A stretch of DNA of 64,000 bases, from contig ML986601.1 of NCBI GenBank assembly GCA_010094045.1, positions 1-64,000 on the forward strand, written 5' to 3'. The first letter of the stretch is position 1. Each line of letters starts with the position of its first letter. Source of the stretch: Lojkania enalia (lineage: Eukaryota; Ascomycota; Dothideomycetes; Pleosporales). Below the pieces are notes generated by a model that worked only from the letters and a program-made list of their open reading frames with translations, searched no databases and was not told where the DNA came from. Below are positions 13,370 to 24,899 of the stretch, piece by piece. The position numbers and the translations under genes are program-made.

Positions 13370-14190
13370 TATTATTATCTACTAGGTAATCTATATTCTC
13401 TATACTATCCTTATATACCTTAATCTATTTAGTTAAGGCTTTTAGGGGTCCTAGCTAATTTAGATACTTATTATAAAAAGCTTTTAGCTTATAAGGTAAA
13501 CCTATAAAATTTAAGGCTTTATACTAGACTAGATTAAGATTGTATTCTACCCATTTTATACGGTATTTAAGGGTCTTATAATATAGCTTACTAGCTAGTA
13601 TTTCCTTAACCTCCTACTCTTCTACCCTCTTAATAGCGATAGCGGGTAGTTTCGGAGCTTCTTACCCTAGTAAAGAGTCTTAGGGGTTCTTATATAGTAG
13701 GTTTAGTACGAAGATATTATATATTCTTAACCCTAGGGGTAGTTATAGATAGTATAAGTTTCTAACCTATTCTAGTACTTTAAAAGGGCCCTCCTATTAA
13801 TCGGATAGCTTTTAGCTTAGTCTCTAGACCGTAAAGTTTTTAGTATTTAAGTAGACTATATTACTAATCTACTAATTAATCGGTCGCTAGTAATAGTTAA
13901 TAATAGATTATATACAATCCTAAGCCTTCTTAATATTAGCCTTTACAGTTTCCTAGGCTGTATATATATAAGTTACTAGAGCTAAAGTATTCTTAATATT
14001 AGCCTTTACAGTTTCCTAGGCTATATATATATAAGTTACTAGAGCTAAAGTATTCTTATAATTTAATTTATCTATTATAGTAATAGGATTAATAGAATAT
14101 TTCTAATCCCAACTCTAACAAGGTTTAAATCTATATAGGATCTGATATAGGAATATTCTAATAGTTATATAGGATAGAGTTACTTATACT
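13370..14190 (-). pseudogene. Element C pol C-terminus (chromodomain relic)
   Basis: On the minus strand the stretch near 13.45-13.60 kb reads as the YRIKWVEYN..L...FIGLPYKLKAFY type of chromodomain tail typical of fungal Gypsy integrases, with Trp/Gln positions turned to stops. The integrase should lie upstream, toward 14.19 kb and in the gap. It includes the 63-bp tandem duplication at 13927-14052. Confidence 0.6.
13927..14052. repeat. 63-bp tandem duplication inside element C pol
   Basis: Two head-to-tail copies of 63 bp (13927-13989 and 13990-14052) differ by a single G/A. The unit is 21 codons long, so the duplication would have kept frame. Confidence 0.85.
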
Positions 14191-14191
14191 C

Positions 14192-15174
14192 NNNNNNNNN
14201 NNNNNNNNNNNNNNNNNNNNNNNNNNNNNNNNNNNNNNNNNNNNNNNNNNNNNNNNNNNNNNNNNNNNNNNNNNNNNNNNNNNNNNNNNNNNNNNNNNNN
14301 NNNNNNNNNNNNNNNNNNNNNNNNNNNNNNNNNNNNNNNNNNNNNNNNNNNNNNNNNNNNNNNNNNNNNNNNNNNNNNNNNNNNNNNNNNNNNNNNNNNN
14401 NNNNNNNNNNNNNNNNNNNNNNNNNNNNNNNNNNNNNNNNNNNNNNNNNNNNNNNNNNNNNNNNNNNNNNNNNNNNNNNNNNNNNNNNNNNNNNNNNNNN
14501 NNNNNNNNNNNNNNNNNNNNNNNNNNNNNNNNNNNNNNNNNNNNNNNNNNNNNNNNNNNNNNNNNNNNNNNNNNNNNNNNNNNNNNNNNNNNNNNNNNNN
14601 NNNNNNNNNNNNNNNNNNNNNNNNNNNNNNNNNNNNNNNNNNNNNNNNNNNNNNNNNNNNNNNNNNNNNNNNNNNNNNNNNNNNNNNNNNNNNNNNNNNN
14701 NNNNNNNNNNNNNNNNNNNNNNNNNNNNNNNNNNNNNNNNNNNNNNNNNNNNNNNNNNNNNNNNNNNNNNNNNNNNNNNNNNNNNNNNNNNNNNNNNNNN
14801 NNNNNNNNNNNNNNNNNNNNNNNNNNNNNNNNNNNNNNNNNNNNNNNNNNNNNNNNNNNNNNNNNNNNNNNNNNNNNNNNNNNNNNNNNNNNNNNNNNNN
14901 NNNNNNNNNNNNNNNNNNNNNNNNNNNNNNNNNNNNNNNNNNNNNNNNNNNNNNNNNNNNNNNNNNNNNNNNNNNNNNNNNNNNNNNNNNNNNNNNNNNN
15001 NNNNNNNNNNNNNNNNNNNNNNNNNNNNNNNNNNNNNNNNNNNNNNNNNNNNNNNNNNNNNNNNNNNNNNNNNNNNNNNNNNNNNNNNNNNNNNNNNNNN
15101 NNNNNNNNNNNNNNNNNNNNNNNNNNNNNNNNNNNNNNNNNNNNNNNNNNNNNNNNNNNNNNNNNNNNNNNNNN
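14192..15174. other. Assembly gap (983 Ns)
   Basis: A run of 983 undetermined bases lies inside element C. It removes part of its pol. Both flanks are element C sequence in the same orientation. Confidence 1.
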
Positions 15175-18100
15175 TAGAACCTTATTATAGAATACTATAG
15201 AATACTATTTTCCGTTAGAATATTTCTATAATAGTACTTCTACAACTATTCTATTAGAAATATTAGTTTCCATTTTTGTTTCTAATATAGGGTTAAAGTA
15301 GTAGAGTATAGGTATACTTAATAGAGCTAACTTCAATTTCTTAAAGGTAATATTATATTCTAAAATCTATATAAAAGAGGTTATAGGGCTCTATAGTATA
15401 ATAATTAGCTTTATAACACGCGAGAATTCCGGTATAAACTATTAGTAGAATCTAGTAAAACCTAAGAAGGATTTTACACCCATTATAGTAGTAGGTAGCT
15501 ACTAGTTATATAGTACTTCTACCTTCTTTAAATTAACCTTAAGGCCTTTATTTAAGAGGATATAGCTAAAGTATTTAGTTCAGGTAATATAGAATTTACT
15601 CTTCTTAATATTAACTTGTAACCCTACTTAACGTAATCTCTTAAGAACTTTTTTAACGTAGATAATATATATCATCTTATCTTCTAAATAGATAAAAATA
15701 TCGTCTAGGTAAATAATATAGAAGTTATCTAGGTAGTTAATTAGTATATCGTTTATATAGCGCTGGTAAGTTGCTAGACTATTATACAATCTAAAAGATA
15801 GAACTTTATACTTATAAGTTCCGTATTAAGTCTAAAAGGTAGTATATTCCTTAGAACTAGAATCTATTCTAATCTTATTAAAGGCCGTACGAATATTAAA
15901 CTTAGTAAAAATTACTACTTTAGTAGGTCTAGATAGAAGTTTATCTATACGCGGTATTAAATATACGTTTTTATAGATAAGAGTATTAAGTTTATAATAA
16001 TTTATATAGATATATAGGTTGCTATTAAATTTATAGACGTAAAGGATTAGAGATATAAAGGAGTTCTAACTCTACTTAATATACCTATACTATAGATTAT
16101 CTATAATATACTTCTTAGTTACCTCCAGCTCTTTAATATTCTACTTATATAACAGGCTATAACTATTAGAGAAAGGTTCTATAAGGATAATCTTATAATT
16201 ATAAGAGCGGTATTCTAGTAATTAATAAGCTATAGTTTTACTAAATATATCTTAATATCTATAATATTTAGATAGTAATTAGAGATTTACTAGTACTTTA
16301 TTTTTAGCCTTATCTTCTAGCTCTAGGACTTACTTATTTTTAATTAGCTATTTAATTTCGTATAGAGATATAGAGAAAAACTCGTTCTCTTTTCTCTTTA
16401 TATTAAAGTAGAAAGTATTAGCTAAGATAAGAGTAATAATAGGAGAATAGACTTTCTTTAGATTAGGTTTAGACTTTATTATATATAGGCGTACGAGAGC
16501 TCTAAGCTTATTTAGACTATAAGTTATAAGAAACTAATATAATTTTAGCAGTCTTAATAAACCTTTAATATAATAGATAGTCGGACTATAAGACTACTAA
16601 TACTAGTCCTTTTCCTATAGAGCATCGTATTGCTAGATATCTAGCTCTACCTCCTTATTATATACTAGCTAAGTTAATTATATAAGAAGAGGAGGTAAAA
16701 AATTATAAGTAGTAGGATATTTAGAGGGCTATATAATCCAATTTTTATCCGTATCTAGCTGGAGTTGAAAATAATATAACTATTTAATACTAATAATATA
16801 ATCTTAAATACCTAGATTTATAATAATAAATAGATAGTTTTAAATAGTTCTCTTATTAATTTATAGGTATAAATAGATATACTAATTAACTAGGGTTTAG
16901 ATTCAGTCCTAAAAACCTTTAATAGTAATTTTAAAGGGTAAACGCTGTATTAATATATATAGAACTTAGGAGAATAATCTAACTACTATAGAATTAAGGA
17001 ATAGAAAGCTTTAAGTACTAGTATTAATAAGGGCGTTTAGTTATATACTAACGCCTTTTAAATATAGAATAGTAGGGATTTAGAAGTACTTTTATCTAAA
17101 TAAATATAATAAATTAATATTTAATAAGTTATACTTACTTAAGCCTAGGATAGAAAGTTTTCTTAAGCGTCTCTATTTCCTACCTAAAAACTATCTAGAT
17201 AGTACTCGCTTACGTTTAGGAACTCTTCTTCCTTAATCTCCTCTTATTTAACCTCTATCTCTTATACTCTAAAAACTATATATTTATTTGTAAAGTATTC
17301 TAGTTTACTATAATTATAGTAATTACCTAAAGTTATATATCTTTTAGGTGTAAGAATCTTACTAAGTAGTTAAGAAGCAATTATAGTAGAATAAGGTATT
17401 AATACTAGAGTAGATTAGGGTAGTATTAGATTATAAGTTATCTTAAATAAACTTTTAGAAACCTTCTAGTACTAATTTAAATTTATTTTAACTATAATCT
17501 ATAGACTAGTAGTTTATTTCAGGAGGTTAGAAATACTCCTCCTTTCTATATTATAGGCTGTTAAGTAGGCAACTATAGCGTTAAAAAAGCCTTTCTATAT
17601 AAGCTTAAAACTAAGGTTTAATATTCTTAAGCTAGAGAGAATCTTATCCTATAGGTAGAAGAACTACTTAGATTAGGATACGGATCCTCTAATAGTTGTA
17701 CTAATAAAGTAAGCTTTAAAAGTTAAGAATACTTCTCTCTTATTTATTCTTAGGATCTAAAACACCTATCGCGCCTCTATCTCTTTATTATCTATAATAA
17801 AATATAATTATAGAAGCAAAATTATTTCTTTAGTATTCTTAAACTAATACTAGTCTAATTTAGCTAGGTATTTTAGTTCTAGATACCCTTTTACAGTATT
17901 AGAGGTATATTCCTATACTAATATTATATATATATACTCTATCCGATAATAATCTATATTAATCTTAAGTTGGTCTAGAATTAAGGCTTACTATTATTTA
18001 AATATAAGTTTACTACTATCTATAAAGCTTTTAATCTTAGGCGTATATTTAGTAAGGTAGATTTAAGAGGGCTTAAAGATAGCTAAGAGGTTTCTTACTA

Positions 18101-18650
18101 GGGGAGTTATAAAAGTTTCCTAGTATATTATCAGTTCTAATTTAGTAGTTTATAGAAGTTAATTAGGACTAATAATTATCTATTATATTAAGCGTATAAT
18201 CTCCTTCTATAAAATTGCAATTTATTCCTTAAAGGTTAGTTTACTCTAATTTCCCTCTAAATTAGATAGGTTTTTTATTATAGGCCTTATAGAGAGGGGT
18301 CCGCCTGTTATAGGGCCCCCTATAAGAGGTAACGGTTATTCTACACATATAGATAAAAGCTTACTTTTACTATAACTTATATATATATTAATTCTAGTAT
18401 AGAAATTAGAAGGTAAATTATAGTTAGATATTAGTAGTTACCTCTAATTCTAATAGGTTATTAGTAGTCTCTAAATTTCTATCTAGGTATACTCTACGCG
18501 GCTTTTCTAAAGGCAATTCTAATTATAGAAGATAGAAAGTTCTAAACCTAAAAGCTCTAGTTAATAAAAAGTCTCTAAGATTTTATCTAGGTAACTAAAT
18601 AATTTAATATAATAGTATATAAGTATTATAATCTAAACTAAATTAAATAT
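15175..18650 (-). pseudogene. Element C gag-protease-RT relic
   Basis: This is the minus-strand polyprotein. RT blocks in order (descending coordinates) are a LNTLIYKNVYLIPRID segment near 15.95-16.0 kb, a KFNIRTAFNKIRI segment near 15.86-15.90 kb, then YLDDIFIY near 15.68-15.71 kb followed by LKRLR. Gag-like protein sequence is patchy near 17.7-18.4 kb. In-frame stops are frequent throughout. Confidence 0.7.
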
Positions 18651-18737
18651 ATCTCAGACTTAAATATAGTTAAATAAACAATTAATACAATATTATTAAA
18701 GAGACTATTACTAGCAGTATTAAGTTCTTCTATATAA

Positions 18738-19016
18738 TATAATAGTATAAATAAGATAATAGGTCTAAATATAGTACAAATCTACTTAGAGGTATATAGG
18801 AGTATATAGGAGTTTAGGGACCTAGAAATTCTATTAACACCTATAGGCCTTATATAAAAGGATATAGAAGAACTACTAAGCTACTTATAAGAGAGTATAC
18901 AACTATATATAGAAGGGAAAAGGAGTAGAACTAGGGGTAGAATAAGATAAGCGAAAAGCTTTAAGATAAGATTATATATAAAGCTTTTTGTAGAACGATT
19001 TCTTTGTATTATTACA
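18738..19016 (-). repeat. 5' LTR of element C
   Basis: This 279-bp direct repeat of 11983-12261 ends ATTATTACA on the plus strand and is followed by the GGTTT target duplication (19017-19021). Confidence 0.85.
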
Positions 19017-19270
19017 GGTTTTTTATAGGGGCTAGGTCTATACTACTATATAGGCTAGCCGGGTTAGCAAAATCTTCCTCTATTATAGTTAAGACAAGTC
19101 GGTTATATTCTAGCTAGCAGCTAATAGCTATTACTAGTAGCTAGTTTAAATATTATAGTAAGAGTAGTATAGGTATAGAGGTATCGCGGTATTACTATAA
19201 TACTTATTACTCGTCTCTAAGGAATATAGCCTAACTATCTATACTAGTATTTCTAGACTAGTAGTTATAA

Positions 19271-20467
19271 TATCTTATAGCTTTAAGTTACGGGTTAATA
19301 ATATAGAGTTATCTAACCTAGAGTTAAAATAGCCGAATTGTACCCTACAGAGATAATAGCAATTCGTCTCTCTTTTATTAGCTATCTTTCTTCTAAGAGA
19401 ACTGAATATACAAATATTTTAGCTCTACTACTCTATCTATTATTACTACGCTGTAATCTATTATACTAGCCTATTATATTCGAATTGTTTAAACTTTTTA
19501 AAGCAGTCTAGTAGTAATTTTTAATACTATAAATATATCTCCTACTCCTCTTAGTCTAATAGCCGGCTCAGCTGGGTATATAAGAACTCTAACATCTAGT
19601 AACAGGCGAGATGCTAACCTTAGAGCTAGTAAGGAACTTATTTAACTAGAAGAGTAGACTAGAGCGAATGTTTATTAAACATCTAAAGAATTGTAGAGTT
19701 ATAGTACTATCCAGCGCTCTCTAGCCTAGAGTAGTATAGAGTAGAACGCGGATACTAAAGACTTGGAAAAACTATAATAATAGATATAAGGCGAACGAAA
19801 TTAGAAGGATCTTAAACAGCTATAGAAGATAAAGTAATAATATAAAGCAGGCGATATCTCTATAATCAATTTAGCTATTATTATACTAGAAGGAGTGTAA
19901 CTACCGTAAACTACCTCTATTTAAGCTAACCTTTCTTGCCCCGAACCTTCTTATACCTATAAGAAGAAGGATTATATAGACTATAACCGATAGGTCTAAG
20001 ACTATAAAAAGTACTTTATCTAGTTGCTAGTAGACTTTTAGATAGAAAGGTAGAAAGTTACTTTTACCTTTAGGTATATCTTAGAATCTTTAAAAACTTT
20101 ATAAAAGATATATAAAATTATAGAGTGTTAAAAGAGTATATATTAAATCTCTATATAAAATATCCTAAAAGTAAAGATGTTAAGTATATTAGGAATTCTA
20201 TTAGAATAAAGATAAGAAGCTTTCGATACCTTAAAAAGGTGTAGATAAAGGATAGGCCAGTCTCTAACTAACTTATTAAACTATATAAGACCTCTATAAG
20301 AAGAAGTTAGAGAGATAAATAAAGACTATATAGTAAACGAGTTCATCTTAGCTTTATCTAAACTAATAAGAAGAGATTTAAATCTCCTCCTAAGACTATA
20401 ACTTTAGACGCTACTAGAGGTAGAAGAATACGTAAATATAGTCTTTAGGTGTTACTAAAAGCCTTAT
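19271..20467 (+). mobile_element. Truncated second copy of element B (LTR plus gag)
   Basis: 19271-19478 is a third 208-bp B-type LTR, again preceded by ATAA (19267-19270). It is followed by B gag sequence collinear with about 669-1657 of the first copy. Similarity stops at about 20467, mid-gag, where unrelated AT-rich DNA begins; no right half appears later in the window. It is a truncated insertion, or one whose remainder was deleted. Confidence 0.8.
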
Positions 20468-20828
20468 CTAGCTTATACTATCCGTATATTAGGCGAATAA
20501 TACTTATTTTCGCTACTATTAGTATATTTACAATAACTCTCGGGCTTATATACTTACTAGTTAAAAAGAGGCCTTCTACCCTCTAGTTATAAATTGTTAG
20601 GGGAACTAGAAAACTAGCTTAAATACTATATTCCTAATATCTATTATTAAATATACTAGTAGTTTTAATTCTTTTTATACTTTTTATAGATTAATTTAGA
20701 AATATAGGTGTATTAAGTAGATTCTCTTCTTAGTAGATCTAGAATATATAGTATTCTTAAGTTAGAGTAACTATAAAGAGCTCTTATAACGTCTTATAGT
20801 CTCTAAAAGTACAACGTCTAAGGAATAT

Positions 20829-20954
20829 TGATATAGTTCAGCACAAAGACATGGATTAAAGAAGTATCGTATTATTGTTCTTCTTCTCTAGTACTTAAGC
20901 TACCCTATATAGTATCGCTGCTAAGCCCGCTAGTTAGCGGTAGATTCCGTACTA
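20829..20954 (-). repeat. 3' LTR of element E
   Basis: This 126-bp repeat matches 33823-33948. On the plus strand it starts TGATATAG and ends CCGTACTA, the RIP-altered form of ...CCGTACCA. It is preceded by the target duplication AATAT (20824-20828). Confidence 0.85.
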
Positions 20955-20960
20955 TTTCTA

Positions 20961-20980
20961 CCGGCCCTCCCTTTCTCGTC
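20961..20980 (-). other. Polypurine tract of element E
   Basis: On the minus strand this region contains GAGAAAGGGAGGG, a few bases 5' of the 3' LTR. It is a typical plus-strand primer site and fixes the element's polarity. Confidence 0.6.
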
Positions 20981-20999
20981 TAGTTTCATCGGCGGTAGT

Positions 21000-23900
21000 A
21001 GTAGGAAGTTTAGTAAGAACTATTACAGAGCTCTTTAGACTTATCTATACTACTATCTAACTTATCTTCATTAGAATTTATCTCTTTATCTAAGTCCGAG
21101 CCTTTAGATAATAGTTTAGTAGGTCCTTCCCCTGTCTGTTGCCTGCTTTCCACCTTTTTTATTTTCTTTGCTAACTTGTTTAACATTATAATAGGCTTCC
21201 TTTTTTATAAGGTGTAATTATATATAGGAGCGGGTTAACTATTATTACTAGGCATACTGCCGGTATTAAGAAAGTTCTAAATTTCACGCGTGTCGTCGTA
21301 ATAAATCTAGTTGTAGGGAGGTATGCTAGAGCTAATATTCTAGTAATTTAAGATCCAAAGTTTACGCTAAGCAAGACGTATATTATCGATCAGGATATTT
21401 ACAGTAATAATAGTATTCGGGTCTACAGCGTTCGTATTATTAACTAGTCTTATTAGAAGAATAGCGCGGGGATATACTATTCTACTTAATATAAGCGGGA
21501 TAAATTTCCTATTATTAATAGTCTAGTTATTTATATTTCCTACTTCTCGAAGGTCCTATAGGTTAAGTTAATATCTCTAGAGCTTAAAGTTTTATAGATA
21601 GCCCTACGTTTTAAAAGTAAGGACGGTGCTAACAGCGAATGCTATTTCTTTAGTTAGATTCTTCTGGTAGTATATCTATAGGTCTTATTATGCCTGTTCT
21701 AGCTACTATATAATATAGTATCGCTCAGCGTCCTCGCGGGAGCGAAGTCTAGATAAGATTCTAATAACTTCCGTTTTCAGACTTATTTCTCTAAGCTAGG
21801 GCTTAAATAAGCTAAAGTATTCGGTATAGGGGGCTGTTAGGTTAATTGTAAAGGGCGTAAATTTGTTGAAATTTTCGATATTTAGAACAGCGCGGCCTTC
21901 TTTTATCTCTTATAGGACGCTGAGAGGGAGGTTGTAGGCGGTATCCTATATATTATATATGTCGTCTTTTCGTACTAAGACTTTATTACTAGATATCAGC
22001 ACCAGTACTTTTTAGATAGTACTATAGAATAGTTCTAGGTCGTATTTAAACTGAAGACAGACTTATAGCTTATAGTTAGTAAAAGTAAGAAATTATTAGT
22101 AGGTAATCTCTACTACAGCTATACTTAGGTCGGCGTATCGCCTAATATTGGTAATATCCGTACTAATAAAGGTTAGGTAAGTAGTAGCAGCTAGGTCTTC
22201 GATTATATTATAGTAGAAGTCTACTAACGGGATTTTTCTAAACTTTTATACTAGAATATCTATTGCGAAGATATTATTAGGCGTGTTAATATCAAATTTA
22301 TTTAGATTATAATTTTTATTTATAGTAGTAAGTTTTACTAGAAATATATAGTTAACAGATTAGGAGACTTTAGGGTTCTATTTACCTAGGTCGCGGAAAA
22401 AGCTGTTAAGTAGAACTCTTTTATAATAGTTGGCAATATCTAAGGGTAATAAGTAATTAGTTTTAATATTAAAGCCTACCAGGTACCTATCCTTTTATAT
22501 ATAGATAACTAAGTTAATAATAGCTTCTATAGCTCCTTTCAATTTCTCATATTTTGTTGTAATAGAGGGGAAATATAAAAGGAAACGTTTATAATAGAAT
22601 GCTGCGAGGATATCTTTTCCTTTTTATATTAAGGGCTTAGTATACTTACTTAACCTGTAGTTCTAGTAAATTGGTTTTCGAGTATTTAGCTTTATTAGTA
22701 TATTCTTATTAGGTAGCGAGAGTAAAGCTAATATTACTGGATTATAAGAGATTATCTTATTATCTTTATAGCTATCCAGGTCGGCTGCTAGTTATATAGA
22801 GTCGACTAGAATATTGCTAAATAAAAGTACAGCGGACCCTTTCTTCTTTATAAATAATCTAAGGCCTTTCTATACTTCTTCTATAGTTTAAGATAGTAAT
22901 AGTTTCCGCCAGCATTTTCCTTTCTACTATTAGAATCCCTTAAGCGCGATACTGTTAATATTATTAAATTTCTAATCTTCGCCTAAATAGTTAATAGTAA
23001 TATCTTATAGGTTGCAAATATTTCCGTTCTAATCAACTATCTAGCTAGTATAAAGGGCGTAAATAATAGTCCCCTAGGGGTAGAGATATTTAAGGGGTTT
23101 AGACCAGTTATTTTTCTTATACTCGGAATACTAATTAACGTTTATTAAGGTGTAGACCGTCTATCTAGTACTATATAGCGTTCTGCATTTTTTAAGGAGG
23201 TTACTGTTATAGTTTAAGGGTATATTAAGTTATATAACAAGCGGTAATACGTAAGTGAATACGAGAAATAATATCTAGCTTTTCCATTTTTTATTTATTG
23301 CGGTATTCCTGTATAGGACGATATATTTTCTAAATTTACTACTAGTATATTAGTAGGTATTACTACGTGTCCTTGCAGCGTTATATAATCGTTTCTTAGG
23401 TTTTTCGGGATTGGTAAGGTTCTATATCATCCTTATTTTTAGATGGTTTTATACTACAGAAGAAATTTTAGTAGGAATCTTAGTTTTAGTAGAAAGTAGG
23501 TTTCGCGACAATTCTGCTATAGAAGAATCTATAGGCGTAACAGCGGTATATTTTAGGGTTGTTAGGGCTGTAGGGAGCCTTAAAATAATGCCGGGGAATT
23601 CTCTAGGATCGGCGATTTCTACTATATTTTTACGATTTTTTAGTAGTTCTATGTGTTCCTTATATACTGTTAAAACGTTGGCTAGCTGGAATCCTCCCGG
23701 TATAGCTTTAGCCTAATATATATAGTTGTTGGAGATATTAAAGATAGATTTTTATTACTGCGCTTCGGTTATTTTAGTAGAAAGTTTAAGAACTAAAGAC
23801 TAAACTTTATTTAGAAAATTTTAAATTAGGTATAATACTCGATTTACATCGTAATTCTAGGTAGTAAATATAGGGACTGAGTCCTTATCTTTCGATTGCT

Positions 23901-24600
23901 ATATAAGACTAATATCTAGAAGTTTAAGCTCTCGCTCTTCTACTTAAACTACTTATACCGACGCCGCTAGCATAAAACTGACTATATCTAATATAACTAC
24001 TATTATATTCTTATCTAGAGAAGTATAGTCTTTTATTTTGAGTATATTATTTTCAGCGGATAGGTTTAATAATTTCTCCATCGCTATTCTACTAATAACA
24101 TCGTATTAGATAGCGTGTTTCCTTAGTTCTTTATAAGCCTCTACTAGAGTATTATACTCCTCATGTCGCGTAATCTATTCTTCTTTAATAGTATCTTTAT
24201 CGAGCCTAGCCTATCTTATCTTACCGACTATTATAGGGATAGTATATAAGTGTACTTCTGGAACATCCGGCGCTGAGGGTAACTCGGGCTAGTTAAGTAT
24301 AACTTGCGTTTTCGGAATAGTCCTCTTACTATCTATATTATTACCTAGATAACTTTCAGTTACTAGTTTAGATATAGTAGTTTTATTCTTATTAGCAGGT
24401 ATAGGAACGCCTTGGTCGATTTAAGGACTGGTTATATTTTCCGCTCGAGTAGTCTCGTTTATCGTAGAAGATGCTATTGGAAGAGTTGTATAATTGTAAT
24501 AACCCTAGTTGTATAGCTTAGAATAATATAAGGTCTCAGCGTTTAGCTTAAAGGTAGTAAGAAGTAAGGGTTAATTTTTAGATGGAGAGAGGCTGTTTAT
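21000..24600 (-). pseudogene. Unassigned large reading frame 3' of integrase in element E
   Basis: On the minus strand a protein-like frame can be followed, with RIP-type stops at likely Gln codons, from about 24.5 kb down to about 21.2 kb (roughly 1,100 codons). The least damaged part is 23411-23716, where the minus strand reads through about 100 codons without a stop (with PGGFQLANVL and NRKNIVEIADPREFPG). The N-terminal part is charged and coiled-coil-like (EYNTLVEAYKELRKHA). I recognise no RT, integrase, envelope membrane segment or zinc knuckle in it. Its place, between integrase and 3' LTR, is where envelope-like or accessory ORFs sit in some LTR elements. It could equally be a captured host gene or a displaced gag. 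Confidence 0.5.
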
Positions 24601-24899
24601 CTATTTATAGCGATGGAGGCAGGTAAAGGCGGTAGGTAATACTAGTAGATAAAGGTGATAGAAACGCTAGCTGAAAAAGAGGTATATACTTTACGCCTTT
24701 TACTATTTAAGTTGTTATAGTAAAGGTACTCGCTAATAATTACGCCTGTAACGCCGAAGAGCTCTAAATAGATAGGTTAATAGAGAAAACGTTGCTGTTT
24801 TACAGGTATTTCTACCTATACTAGACGGTATAGTCTTAAATATCTAATTTCGCTAGATATTTCGCTTAAAGGTTTATCTATCAGCGGTTATTAGTTTAA

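Larger units (their letters stand above)
11983..19016 (-). mobile_element. Ty3/Gypsy element C, RIP-inactivated, contains assembly gap
   Basis: This is an LTR retrotransposon of about 7.0 kb (including 983 Ns) on the minus strand, flanked by 279-bp LTRs and a perfect 5-bp target duplication GGTTT. On the minus strand, gag-like sequence is at about 17.7-18.4 kb, RT at about 15.6-16.1 kb, the pol sequence between RT and the chromodomain is partly lost in the gap, and a chromodomain-like C-terminus is at about 13.4-13.6 kb. The RT keeps the intact YLDDIFIY box, unlike A and B, but stops elsewhere inactivate it. I see no clear primer-binding site next to the 5' LTR. Confidence 0.85.

Noticed and set aside
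13927..14052. CRISPR-like direct repeats
   Set aside because: They are adjacent copies with no spacers, in a fungal retrotransposon.
23411..23716. 101-codon plus-strand ORF with ATG
   Set aside because: It is the antisense of the best-preserved part of element E's unassigned minus-strand frame; the minus-strand reading is more protein-like and agrees with the element's polarity.
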